This document shows, in pieces, positions 53,627 to 63,408 of a DNA stretch of 64,000 nucleotides. Within the stretch, counting starts at the first letter, position 1, and each line of letters starts with the position of its first letter. The notes under the pieces are model-generated. The model ran no database searches and had not been told where the DNA came from. It saw only the letters and a list, made by a program, of their open reading frames with translations. This DNA is from CAVUCE01 sp963739985 (GTDB taxonomy: Bacteria > Bacteroidota > Ignavibacteria > Ignavibacteriales > Ignavibacteriaceae), in NCBI GenBank assembly GCA_963739985.1, contig CAVUCE010000005.1:310001-374000 (forward strand). The letters run 5' to 3'. Made by a program: the position numbers and the translations under genes.

Positions 53627-54584
53627 CGAATTTTATTTTTTCTACTTCGTAAGTTCCGTCTTCCGGAAATGTTGTTATAAATTTATTTACAACCGGCGAT
53701 TCCAATAAATGTAATTCACGAAGTTCTGTTCCAAGTTTTACAAGTTCCATAAAAGTACGTTTGTCTTTTGGATATGGAACTCTCGGGAAATCTATCTTTA
53801 AAAATTCTTTGTATTTTTCGCGGTAATTCGGCGAGTGTAAAACTGCATAAATATAATCTAATATTTCTTCCGGTTTTATTTTGCCGGTAATCTTTTCTAT
53901 TTCATCAACAATTTCTTTTTTTAAGTTTGGTGCTTTTGTGCCGTCTTCTGAATAACAATAAAGTGGAGAAATTGATGGTCCGCACCTTGCATTCCAGCTC
54001 TAGACCATACCTCTTCTGTTGGAGATTTGTAATTGCAATGAAAATCGGAGCAGAATTAGATTCGCTAAAACCTCTTTTAATTAATCAATCCAATACTACC
54101 ATTTATTATGTGACTAAATTGTTTCATAACTAGGTCTTCGAATAATTTAACATCATAATAAATAAATCCAAAATCAAAAGGTCGATAACGAATTTTATTT
54201 GCAAATTCTTCATTGAAAATAGCGGAAAGTAAATTAGTTTAAAATCGAAAAATTCCAGTATCTTTTACTTTATATTTTTTAATCGAGTTGCTATCGTTTT
54301 TATTTCTGAATAAAGCTTCAAATTTTTATTACGTGGGCTTTTATCAAAATCAATAAAGAAATCATCACGCCCGCTCTCTACACCTGGATTAAAGCATTTG
54401 CAAAGCAAAATAAAGCAAAACCCTTTTCATATTTTTTTTTTCTCAAAATCTTTTTAAACAAAATAATAATTAGGTTCAATTGATTTAAGAATTTTCCATT
54501 AAATTGTATCTAATTTCACTTTCATTTAGATCAAAAAATTTCTTTTTCCTTTTCCCATACAATTCAGCAAATTTTATAATTCCC

Positions 54585-54679
54585 GTAGGGGACGATAATT
54601 TATCGTCCCTTTTATTTTTGGGCGAAAGGTTTTCGCCCTCTGCATAATTTTTAGTGGACGCAAAATTTGCGTCCACTAC
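54585..54679. repeat. Three consecutive palindromes within the R-M gene, translated in frame
   Basis: 54585-54609 (GTAGGGGACGA...TCGTCCC), 54620-54638 (GGGCGAAA...TTTCGCCC) and 54652-54679 (TAGTGGACGC...GCGTCCACTAC). Minus-strand translation: VVDANFAST, AEGENLSPK, RDDKLSSPTG. They expand the link between the methylase core and 'FAELYGKRKKKFFDL' by about 30 residues. Confidence 0.85.
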
Positions 54680-56554
54680 GCTGGTTGATTTTTTAACCAT
54701 AATTGAAATTGCTACGCCTTGTTGGATATCGAAAACATTTTCATCTTTGCTACCATCCGGTGCAGTTTCTTTCTTTTTGGAATTGCCGTGTAAATCGAGA
54801 ATATAAATTTCATCGAAGGTTTCTAACAAGTGTTTACGCATTTGTCTATGAATAATTCCATCTAAAAAAGAATTATTTGTAATCATGGCAACAATGCCGG
54901 ATTTATTTTTTTCAATATAATGTTCGGCGTAGCGTATAAATTTTATATAATCATCCGAAAGCGGCTGAATGTTTCTTTCATTTAGATCTTTTTTATAATC
55001 CTTAATTAAATTTGTAATCCACGGTCCTTTATTAGAAGAACTAACGCTGTACGGGGGATTTCCGATAACAACCATAATTGGCGTATCATTTTTTATAAAA
55101 GCAGCTTCTTTAGATTCTTCGGCAATGCTATCGGCAAAACCAAATCCGGTAAATAAAGAACCAATCGTATCGGCTTCTTCAAGAGAATTAGTAAGATAAA
55201 TACCAAGCCGCCTGTTATTAAAATATTTAAATCCGGTTGCTTTAAAAGCCATACTGAGTTTTAGATGAGCAATTGTATAAGGCGCCATCATCAGTTCAAA
55301 ACCGTGAATACGCGGCAAAAGATCGTGAAGAACATAAGTTGACCATCTTCCAATTTGTCCGTTATCTTTAAGCTGAAGATAAATATTTCTAATAACTGCG
55401 CTAAGAAAAGTTCCAGTTCCAACAGCCGGATCAAGAATTTGAACTTTGTGAGTTTGGTTTTCGAGTTTTGTTGTATCGGCCAAACCGTTTGGCAAATTAA
55501 ATTCACTTTTTAAAAGATGATCAACCGCGCGAACAATAAATCTAACTACAGGCTGCGGAGTATAATATGCTCCAAGTTTTTTGCGAAGGTCGGCATCATA
55601 TTCACGCAAAAAATCTTCATAAAAATGAATTACCGGATCGGGTCCTTCGTGAGTATTTCCCCAAAGATCATCTTTAAAATATTGTTTCATCAATTGCGGA
55701 ATATTTGCATGAGAAAAAACTTCACAAAGTTCATCAACAATAAACTCAAGGCGTTTGTCAAAATCGGGTCCGACAATATGATCGAAAAAATGTCTTAAAA
55801 AAGGATTAGAAGTAGGAACGAGTTCTCTTGCTTCACGTCTCGAAAAATTTTCGGGCGTAGTATCGTGGTAACGCGCAACAAACAAACCGTAAACTAAAGT
55901 TTGCGCGTACATATCTGCAAATGATTCAGTTTTCAGATCATGAACAAGTAATTTCTTAATTGTATTAAATATTTTTTTGATCTCAGAATTTTTCTCAGAA
56001 TCAACCGAAAGAAATTGCAAAAGATTATCGCGAATTCTTTGAGCTTTTCCGCCCATAATTTTTGCAAGATGAAGTCCGCTTTTAATTGGTTCTTTATGCG
56101 ATTGTGAAAAATCAATTAATGTTTTTGCGGCGTGTTCATAATTATTTGGAAGCGAAGAAAGAGTTTTGCCTTTTATATCGAATTCTGCAATTTTAATCGG
56201 CTCGTCGTAACGCTGTCCATTTCTGTAAAATCGAAATTCGGTATAATCTGTTAAAACCAAATTAGCATATCCGAAGTATCTTGCCATCTGTTCAGACTTT
56301 TCGATCTTATCTAAGGAAACGCCGATAGTTTTCGTTTCAATATATAATATCGGTATTCCTGATTTAAGGATAATAAAATCGGGTTTATTGCCTTTTATTG
56401 CTTTTGCGTCATGATCAATTCTGCTAACATTTATCGATTCAAAAATTCCTTTAAGTAGAATTTCGAAATCAGTCCGGTAACCCATTTCACTGGTTTCTTC
56501 ATGAGAAAATTTTGCGGAGATTGATTGTAGGTATTTATCAAAAATATCTTGCAT

Positions 56555-57467
56555 AATAATAGGGAAGTGTGATAAGTTATTTTTAGGTATAAATTTAATA
56601 AAAAATTTGATCTATAAATATTTTAAATCATATTTTCAGAGAAAAGGTTTTAGTTCCGCACTTTTAGGTTTTAGTTTATCATACAATTTATTTAAATATA
56701 TTTTATAAAATGTAGGGGACGCAAATTTTGCGTCCCAAAAGATATATCTAATAATTGCGTCCCAAAATATCTATCCAAACATTGGCATATGGGATGCAAG
56801 ATTTGCATCCCCTACAATTTCGTTTCTGTTTCAATAATAGCAATTATTATTTTTTGATAATGTTTAATATCTTCCTTTCCGTCTCTTCAATCATTTTTGT
56901 AAGACTTATGTTTGCGATACAAAAAATCAATGCTGTCTTCATGGAATTACCGGATCTTACTTTTCCTTTTATTAAAATATTTTCTGTAGGGGACGCAAAT
57001 TTTGCGTCCCAAAAGATATACCTAATAATTGCGTCCCAAAATATCTATCCAAACATTGGCATATGGGATGCAAGATTTGCATCCCCTACAATTTCGTTTC
57101 TGTTTCAATAATAGCAATTATTATTTTTTGATAATGTTTAATATCTTCCTTTCCGTCTCTTCAATCATTTTTGTAAGACTTATGTTTGCGATACAAAAAA
57201 TCAATGCTGTCTTCATGGAATTACCGGTCTTACTTTTCCTTTTATTAAAATATTTTCTGTAGGGGACGCAAAATTTGCGTCCCAAAAGATATACCTAATA
57301 ATTGCGTCCCAAAATATCTATCCAAACATTGGCATATGGGATGCAAGATTTGCGTCCCCTACATTTAAATAAACAATACCAAAGTATTCGTTGGGCAATG
57401 CAAATTTCTCCTATTTTATTCAATTTTTATCCCTTGATAGCATACCATTATTTAGTATTTTTAAGTT
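56555..57467. repeat. 273/274-bp tandem repeat with REP pairs and R-M tail relic
   Basis: Units start at 56712, 56986 and 57259 (spacing 274 and 273 bp); the third is partial, ending at its second palindrome (57362). Each has REP 1 (GTAGGGGACGC...GCGTCCC), a linker with TATCCAAACATT, REP 2 in inverted orientation (56791-56815, 57065-57089, 57338-57362), then ~170 bp. Read on the minus strand that filler includes 'EDIKHYQKIIIAIIETET', a relic of the R-M C-terminus 'EEIEHYQKIIVALTETD'. No intact gene is present; plus-strand frames here are by-products. Confidence 0.8.
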
Positions 57468-59309
57468 ATGATGAAAAAATTTTTCTTAAGTATAATAATT
57501 TTTACGGGTTTGATATTTGCGCAAACCAATGAGTTAAATAATCAGTATATGCTTGGACAAAGCTACGAGCAGGCAGGTCAATACTCAAAAGCAAAACAAA
57601 TATTTGAGAAACTTTACAACGAACAGCCAAGTAACTATCAATTTTTCCAATCTTTAAACGATACTTATATACAGTTAAAAGAATACGCTAATTCTGTAAA
57701 AATAATCAACGATAGAATTAAAAATGGTTCACCGGATATTAATTTGTACGGAATGCTCGGCAAAACTTATTATCTGCAAGGAAATGAAAATAAAGCATTT
57801 GAAGTTTGGGATGATGCTACAAAGAAATTCCCTAATAGTGAAGTGACATATAGAGTAATGGCAAATTACGCGCTCGATAGAAGAGCATTTGATAAAGCTA
57901 TCGAGTATTTGAAAAAAGGGGAAGAAATTTCTCCAAATCCGCAATATTTTTCTTATGATTTAGCAAACATTTATTCTGTAACAATGCAGTTTAAAAATGC
58001 TACCGAAGAATACTGTAAAATCTTAACACAAAATCCCGGACAATTAAGAACAATTGAATCAAGAATATTAAGTTATATCTCAAAACCGGATGCTCTGCAA
58101 AAAACTATTGAGGTTGTAAAAAAATATACCGGCGACGGGGATGTTAATTTTAATTATTTACTCGCCAAGCTTTATATCAATGCAAAAGATTACCAAAAGG
58201 CTTACGATCTTTATCTTAAAATTGACGAGGTGCAAAAAAATCAAGGAGCAGAACTATACAATTTTGCGCAGTTCCTTTATAATGAAAAAGTTTACGATGT
58301 AGCAGCAAAAGTTTATAACGATTTGTTAAATCGCTACCCTGAATCTCCGTTTGCTTCGGAAGCAAAATTGGGATATGCTAAAACTCTTGAGTCGCTGCTG
58401 GATAATAAAGTTGCTTCGGCCGAACCGAAATGGAAACCTTTTTATGATTTTAAGATTTCGCAGAGCGAAGATATTGATAAAGTGGTTTCTGCTTACGAAG
58501 AGTTAATTAAATTATATCCGCATTCAGAAATTGCAAACGAATCTTATTTACGAATAGCTGAAATTAAGTTAAATAAGGAAAAAGATCTAAAGTCAGCTTC
58601 TGAATTTCTTCACAAAATCGTTGATGATAATCCTATGTCTAAATTTGCGGCTCAAGCATTTATGGATTTAGGTAAAGTTGCATTATTGGAAAATAATTTG
58701 GATCAAGCGGCTATAGAATATTCTAAAGTTTTTTCGAATGGAAGAAGCTCGGAAGATGAAAAAGCAAATGCAAATTATCAGCTTGCGAGGGTAAATTTTT
58801 ATAAAAATGATTTTGAAAAATCGAAAGAGTTATTGAGCAAAATACTTGATAATCTGCAGGATAACATAGCAAATGATGCACTTGAACTTTCGATGTTGCT
58901 GAACACTTCACAGAATGATTCGTCTAATCTTGTAAAGTTTGCATCGGCTGAGTATCTTGCTGAGCAGAAAAATTTTGGAAAAGCGGCGGATTTATACAAA
59001 CAAGTTGCGGGTGATAGGCAGAAACTATTGCTGGAAAATTTGGCGCAATATAGAGAAGCGGAGATGCAACTGGCTTTAAGTAATACAGATACAGCATTGG
59101 TTCATCTTAATAATATTGCGAAAGAAGGTAACTCTAATATTTATGCTGATAAAGCGTTATATTTAATTGCTCAAATTTATCAATTTGGATTGGGAAACAC
59201 AGATAAAGCAATTGAAGCATATGAGAAACTTCTTGCAAAATTCCCTAACTCATTATATCTTGACGAAGCAAGAGCCGAAATTATTAAATTAAAGAAAAAC
59301 ATAAGTTAG
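57468..59309 (+). CDS. Secreted TPR-repeat protein
   Basis: 613 residues with signal peptide 'FFLSIIIFTGLIFAQ'. TPR and TPR-like units fill the chain: 'NQYMLGQSYEQAGQYSKAKQIFEKLYNEQPSNYQFFQSLNDTYIQLKEYANSVKII', 'YGMLGKTYYLQGNENKAFEVWDDATKKFPNSEVTYRVMANYALDRRAFDKAIEYLKKGEE', and near the end 'NIYADKALYLIAQIYQFGLGNTDKAIEAYEKLLAKFPNSLYLDEAR', similar to YbgF/BamD-type periplasmic scaffolds. No enzyme domain. 8 bp upstream of clpX, probably one transcript. Confidence 0.85.
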   Translation: MMKKFFLSIIIFTGLIFAQTNELNNQYMLGQSYEQAGQYSKAKQIFEKLYNEQPSNYQFFQSLNDTYIQLKEYANSVKIINDRIKNGSPDINLYGMLGKTYYLQGNENKAFEVWDDATKKFPNSEVTYRVMANYALDRRAFDKAIEYLKKGEEISPNPQYFSYDLANIYSVTMQFKNATEEYCKILTQNPGQLRTIESRILSYISKPDALQKTIEVVKKYTGDGDVNFNYLLAKLYINAKDYQKAYDLYLKIDEVQKNQGAELYNFAQFLYNEKVYDVAAKVYNDLLNRYPESPFASEAKLGYAKTLESLLDNKVASAEPKWKPFYDFKISQSEDIDKVVSAYEELIKLYPHSEIANESYLRIAEIKLNKEKDLKSASEFLHKIVDDNPMSKFAAQAFMDLGKVALLENNLDQAAIEYSKVFSNGRSSEDEKANANYQLARVNFYKNDFEKSKELLSKILDNLQDNIANDALELSMLLNTSQNDSSNLVKFASAEYLAEQKNFGKAADLYKQVAGDRQKLLLENLAQYREAEMQLALSNTDTALVHLNNIAKEGNSNIYADKALYLIAQIYQFGLGNTDKAIEAYEKLLAKFPNSLYLDEARAEIIKLKKNIS

Positions 59310-59317
59310 AGAACGCA

Positions 59318-60571
59318 ATGGGTAAAAAACAAAATCAAAAAATAGTTAAATGTTCTTTTTGCGGTAGAGACGGAAGCGAAGTCGGCAGTATGATTGCCGG
59401 TCCTGATGTTTATATTTGCGATATATGCATTAGCAGTAGCGTTGATATTCTAAAAAACAATCTTGCCGCTTTTAATAATACAAAAACAAAGACAACAGCA
59501 AATTATACTCCGGGTTCAATCAAAAAGACGCTTGATGAATATGTAATCGGGCAAGAAAGAGCTAAAAAAGTTCTTGCCGTAGCGGTTTATAATCATTATA
59601 AAAGAATAAATTCTAAAAATTCATTTTTTGAGTTAGATGATGTTGAAATTGAAAAAAGCAACATCCTTTTAATTGGTCCGACAGGTGTTGGTAAAACTTT
59701 GCTCGCTCAAACTTTAGCAAGAATTCTTGATGTACCTTTTGCTATTGCCGATGCCACAACTTTAACAGAAGCCGGTTATGTTGGTGATGATGTTGAAACT
59801 GTACTTGTTCATTTACTTCAAGCTGCGGATTATAATCTTGAAAGAGCTCAAAAAGGTATAATATACATAGATGAGATTGATAAAATTGCCCGCAAAAGCG
59901 AAAGTACGTCAATTACTCGTGATGTTTCAGGTGAAGGCGTTCAGCAAGCTTTACTAAAAATTCTGGAAGGTACTGTTGCCGGAGTTCCTCCTAAAGGCGG
60001 AAGAAAACATCCGGAACAAAGTTTAATAAATATTAATACTAAAAACATTCTTTTTATTGTTGGCGGCGCTTTCGATGGTATTGATCAAATTATTGCGAGA
60101 AGAATAAATAAAAACAAAATGGGTTTTTCTTCAAACGAATTAAAAGAAAGAACCGACGAAGAAAATTTATTGAAGCATATTCAGCCTGAAGATTTATTGA
60201 GGTACGGATTAATTCCTGAACTTATTGGTAGAATACCCGTAACTGCTCCGCTTCATCCGTTATCAAACGAAGCATTTAAAAGCATATTAACCGAGCCTAA
60301 AAACGCAATACTTAAACAATATAAAAAAATGTTTATGATAGAGGGAGTTGAACTTGAGTTTGATCCTTTTGCGGTTGACGCGGTTGTTGCAAAAGCTAAG
60401 GAACGAAAAACCGGTGCCCGCGCCCTTCGCTCGATTGTTGAAGATTTTATGCTCGATATAATGTATGATCTTCCTACAAAAGATAACGTGGATAAATGCA
60501 TAATCACAAAAGATGTAGTAAACGAGGGAGCGGAACCAATTTACCTTGAAGCTGATAGAAAATCCGCTTAA
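59318..60571 (+). CDS. clpX: ATP-dependent Clp protease ATP-binding subunit ClpX
   Basis: 417 residues. N-terminal zinc-binding domain with C12-x2-C15 and C34-x2-C37; AAA+ core with Walker A 'LIGPTGVGKT' near residue 118, pore loop 'GYVGDDVETVL', Walker B 'IIYIDEIDKIARKS', sensor-2 region 'KERKTGARALRSIVEDFMLDIMYDLP'. ClpX unfolds tagged proteins and feeds ClpP. clpP is not adjacent here; the gene follows a TPR protein by 8 bp. Full length and no oddities. Confidence 0.97.
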   Translation: MGKKQNQKIVKCSFCGRDGSEVGSMIAGPDVYICDICISSSVDILKNNLAAFNNTKTKTTANYTPGSIKKTLDEYVIGQERAKKVLAVAVYNHYKRINSKNSFFELDDVEIEKSNILLIGPTGVGKTLLAQTLARILDVPFAIADATTLTEAGYVGDDVETVLVHLLQAADYNLERAQKGIIYIDEIDKIARKSESTSITRDVSGEGVQQALLKILEGTVAGVPPKGGRKHPEQSLININTKNILFIVGGAFDGIDQIIARRINKNKMGFSSNELKERTDEENLLKHIQPEDLLRYGLIPELIGRIPVTAPLHPLSNEAFKSILTEPKNAILKQYKKMFMIEGVELEFDPFAVDAVVAKAKERKTGARALRSIVEDFMLDIMYDLPTKDNVDKCIITKDVVNEGAEPIYLEADRKSA

Positions 60572-60793
60572 AATAAACTCAAATAAATTTTCACTTTTGG
60601 GGGCTTTTTCAAAAGATTAAATTTGTAAGATGTTGATTTAACAATTTGTCATTCACTGTTATATTAAGCTTGGCGAAATATCTCAAATATATTCGCAATT
60701 AAGCTGATTATTGAAACGACGAATTTTTAGACAACCTCAAATCAAAAGATCTTTAAAAGAAGCCCCCTTAATTTTTAGATTTGATGGTATAAA

Positions 60794-62050
60794 ATGCTGA
60801 AAAAATTTCTCCTTGCTTTAATTATCTATCCATTTTTTCTCTTCGGGCAATCCAAAATATTAATCTACATGGATCTTAAACAGACTGATCATTTAAAAGC
60901 CTACGGTGTAACTTATCACGCTCTAGAAAAAGGATTAAAATCGGATTGGCTTCTAAATTATCGCGGCGGTTCTTTCTTAATTGAGTATTCGGATCAAATT
61001 GCCGCTGAATGTAGAATTGAAGGAGTTGCATTCGATGCTATTGATAATGTTCAAGCTTCGCAGATTTATTCCGAAGTGCAAAGCGAAGATAACAATATGT
61101 CGGTTGTGCGATTAGAGAAAGCGCCGAAAATTGCGGTTTATGTTCCGCCTGGATTCACACCCTGGGATGATGCCGTTACAATGGTTCTTGAATATGCCAA
61201 AATTCCGTACACAAAAATCTGGAATGATGAAATCTTAAATGGCGATCTTTCAAAGTATGATTGGTTGCATCTTCATCATGAGGACTTTACGGGACAATAC
61301 GGAAAATTTTATGCGAGTTTTGCAAATGCTCAATGGTATATCGATAATCAAATGGAGTATGAGCAGGATGCAAAGAAAAATGGCTTTAAGAAAGTATCGA
61401 ATATGATGAAAACTGTTGCGCAGGATATAAAAGATTATGTAGGCAAAGGTGGATTCTTATTTGCTATGTGTTCTGCAACTGATTCTTTTGATATAGCTTT
61501 AGCCGCTCAGCATACTGATATTTGCGCACAAATGTTTGATGGCGATCCGGCTGATCAAGATGCACAAAGTAAGCTTGATTACTCAAACACTTTGGCATTT
61601 ACAAATTTTAAATTGGAAATGAATCCTTACGTTTACGAATACAGTGATATTGATGTACAGCCTTCGGAAATTGGTCCGCAGGATAATGATTATTTTACTC
61701 TTTTTGATTTTTCTGCAAAATACGATCCTGTTCCAACTATGTTAACTCAAGATCATGTAAATGTTATTAAAGGCTTTATGGGACAAACAACTATGTTCCA
61801 TAAAAATCTCATAAAAAAATCTGTAACAATTTTAGCTGAACGTCCCGGCACGGATCAAGTTAAATATATTCACGGAAATTACGGTCGCGGTACTTTTACG
61901 TTTTACGGCGGTCACGATCCTGAAGATTATCAACATGCTGTTGGTGATCCGCCGACAGATTTATCACTTTACAAAAATTCTCCCGGGTACAGATTAATTT
62001 TAAATAATGTATTGTTTCCTGCCGCTAAAAAGAAAAAGCAGAAAACTTAA
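60794..62050 (+). CDS. Secreted conserved protein with GATase-like region (sometimes labelled asparagine synthetase B)
   Basis: 418 residues with a signal peptide ('FLLALIIYPFFLFGQ'). The start of the mature part, 'ILIYMDLKQTDHLKAYGVTYHALEKGLKSDWLLNYRGGSFL', is highly characteristic of a conserved Bacteroidota-type family whose automatic label is often asparagine synthetase B; the sequence does not support that enzyme (no N-terminal Cys nucleophile, no synthetase domain). 'DYVGKGGFLFAMCSATDSFDIAL' recalls the nucleophile elbow of class I glutamine amidotransferase folds, and 'GRGTFTFYGGHDPEDYQH' a C-terminal His motif. Function unknown; exported. Single gene after clpX (222-bp gap). Confidence 0.65.
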   Translation: MLKKFLLALIIYPFFLFGQSKILIYMDLKQTDHLKAYGVTYHALEKGLKSDWLLNYRGGSFLIEYSDQIAAECRIEGVAFDAIDNVQASQIYSEVQSEDNNMSVVRLEKAPKIAVYVPPGFTPWDDAVTMVLEYAKIPYTKIWNDEILNGDLSKYDWLHLHHEDFTGQYGKFYASFANAQWYIDNQMEYEQDAKKNGFKKVSNMMKTVAQDIKDYVGKGGFLFAMCSATDSFDIALAAQHTDICAQMFDGDPADQDAQSKLDYSNTLAFTNFKLEMNPYVYEYSDIDVQPSEIGPQDNDYFTLFDFSAKYDPVPTMLTQDHVNVIKGFMGQTTMFHKNLIKKSVTILAERPGTDQVKYIHGNYGRGTFTFYGGHDPEDYQHAVGDPPTDLSLYKNSPGYRLILNNVLFPAAKKKKQKT

Positions 62051-62146
62051 TTTGGTTCTTGGGTTCTTGGTCACTGGTTTTAGGATGACGGTTTTTGTAA
62101 TTTTATTTTTAGTCTATAATCAATAATCGCTTGAAAGAATTTTGAT

Positions 62147-62803
62147 ATGAAATCCGTAAAAATTAAAAACATAGATAAGAAATATAATGTTGGTAAAATT
62201 GTTTGTGTGGGCAGAAATTATGTTGCACATGCAAAAGAGTTGGGAAATGAAGTTCCAACAAAACCTGTATTATTCTTAAAACCTTCTTCTGCGTTGATTT
62301 ATTCAGGCGGAAAAATAGAGCATCCTAAATTTTCTCAAGACATGCATCACGAGGTTGAACTTGTTTTGCTAATTGGGAAAACCATAAAGAATGCATCAGC
62401 GGAAGAAGCGGGAAATGCAATTTGTGCATATGGTATTGGACTGGATATGACTTTAAGAGATGTACAGTCCGAACTTAAGAAAAATGGACAACCATGGACT
62501 TTAGCGAAATGTTTTGATAATTCAGCTGTTATTTCGGATTTTGTTTCTAAGGAAGACTTTGAATTAACGCTTGATGAAGAAATCCTACTAAAGGTTAATA
62601 ATGAAGTTAGACAAAAAGAAAAACTAAATTTGATGATTTTCTCGCCTGTTAAAATTGTCGAGTATATTTCCTCTGTGATGACTCTTGAAGAGGGCGATCT
62701 TATTTATACAGGAACTCCCGCTGGTGTAAGCAAAGTAGTTGTTGGCGATAAGTTGCACGCTGAAATTAAAAACTTAGCAACTTTAGATTGTGAAGTAATT
62801 TAA
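62147..62803 (+). CDS. Fumarylacetoacetate hydrolase family protein
   Basis: 218 residues, the size of single-domain FAH proteins. 'GKIVCVGRNYVAHAKELGNEVPTKPVLFLKPSSAL', metal ligands in 'HHEVELVLLIGKTI' (E-x-E) and 'GLDMTLRDVQ', and 'PWTLAKCFDNSAVIS' plus 'GDLIYTGTPAGVS' are all present. Members are acylpyruvate hydrolases, oxaloacetate decarboxylases or tautomerases with a divalent metal; which one applies here cannot be decided. Ends 4 bp inside the convergent ruvA. Confidence 0.9.
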   Translation: MKSVKIKNIDKKYNVGKIVCVGRNYVAHAKELGNEVPTKPVLFLKPSSALIYSGGKIEHPKFSQDMHHEVELVLLIGKTIKNASAEEAGNAICAYGIGLDMTLRDVQSELKKNGQPWTLAKCFDNSAVISDFVSKEDFELTLDEEILLKVNNEVRQKEKLNLMIFSPVKIVEYISSVMTLEEGDLIYTGTPAGVSKVVVGDKLHAEIKNLATLDCEVI

Positions 62804-63381
62804 TTATTTAACTTTCCTAAAGCTTTCTTAATCAAATCTTCAATTGTTGGGTTTTGTTCTTCAGAAAGAATATCTCTAATTACCTTCTCGGCTGTTTTCG
62901 CATTGTAACCAAGTGTTGTTAAAGCGGCAACAGCTTCGTTTTTTATGCTGAAAGAGATTCCCGTTGCACCCTCATCTTTTATAGAATCTACTTTTGATCG
63001 AAGTTCAAGAACCAATCTTTCTGCGGTTTTTCTTCCTATTCCCGGAATGGCTATAATTCTACTAACATCACCGGATTGAATAGCACTTTTTAATTCGTCT
63101 GTTTGAATACCTGAAAGTAAGCTTAAAGCAGATTTAGGGCCTATTCCATTTACCGAAATTAAAAGTTCAAACATCTCTTTTTCAGTCTCTGTATGAAAAC
63201 CAAATAAAGTGATTGAATCTTCTTTTACATTTGTATGGATAAATAACTCTATTGATTCCAGCTCACTTATCTTTTCAAATGTATTGATGGAGATATTTAC
63301 CAGATAACCAACACCGTTAATATCTAATAGAACTTGAGTTGGTTTTGAGGAAATAAGTTTGCCTTTTAAATATCCTATCAT
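62800..63381 (-). CDS. ruvA: Holliday junction branch migration protein RuvA
   Basis: 193 residues. N-terminal OB fold 'MIGYLKGKLISSKPTQVLLDINGVGYLVNIS', two helix-hairpin-helix motifs 'ISVNGIGPKSALSLLSG' and 'IIAIPGIGRKTAERLVLELRSK', an acidic linker, and the C-terminal RuvB-binding domain 'AVAALTTLGYNAKTAEKVIRDI'. RuvA tetramers hold Holliday junctions for the RuvB motor. It lies 27 bp downstream of ruvC; ruvB is not in the window. Confidence 0.96.
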   Translation of the reverse strand: MIGYLKGKLISSKPTQVLLDINGVGYLVNISINTFEKISELESIELFIHTNVKEDSITLFGFHTETEKEMFELLISVNGIGPKSALSLLSGIQTDELKSAIQSGDVSRIIAIPGIGRKTAERLVLELRSKVDSIKDEGATGISFSIKNEAVAALTTLGYNAKTAEKVIRDILSEEQNPTIEDLIKKALGKLNN

Positions 63382-63408
63382 AAAATGTTTACCAAAAATC
63401 TATAATTA

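Larger units (their letters stand above)
53379..56554 (-). pseudogene. Type ISP/IIG-like restriction-modification gene (N6-adenine methylase plus specificity region), decayed
   Basis: The N-terminal 689 residues (56554-54485) are intact: 'MGYRTDFEILLKGIFESI', a PD-(E/D)xK-like 'KPDFIILKSGIPILYIETKT', methylase motif I 'LDPAVGTGTFLSAVI' and motif IV 'VVIGNPPYSVSSSNKGPW'. Downstream, remnants in changing frames ('FNPGVESGRDDFFIDFDKS', 'YRPFDFGFIYYDVKLFEDLVMKQF', 'SISPLYCYSEDGTKAPNLKKEIVDEI') lead to an open C-terminal part ending at 53379 with 'EIAWNFYIGGYQPAQKWLKDRKGRKLTNEEIEHYQKIIVALTETD'. Total span (~1058 codons) fits a single-chain R-M enzyme of ~1000-1100 aa. Four REP palindromes are translated within it: three in a row near 54585-54679 and one at 53599-53626. 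Stops around 54480 and 54080 indicate inactivation. Confidence 0.8.

Noticed and set aside
51801..57362. CRISPR-like array because of regular spacing
   Set aside because: Units are 273/274 and 394 bp long, contain coding relics and palindromes, and lack short repeats with unique spacers; no cas genes.
56755..57532. Plus-strand frames of 76-118 codons starting MRPKISIQTLAYG
   Set aside because: They are by-products of the REP-bearing tandem repeat; the translated text is mostly palindrome and the reverse complement of an R-M tail relic.
60598..60774. Inverted GGGGGCTTTTT / AAGCCCCC pair between clpX and the next gene
   Set aside because: The arms are ~165 bp apart and short; no convincing local structure or terminator geometry.
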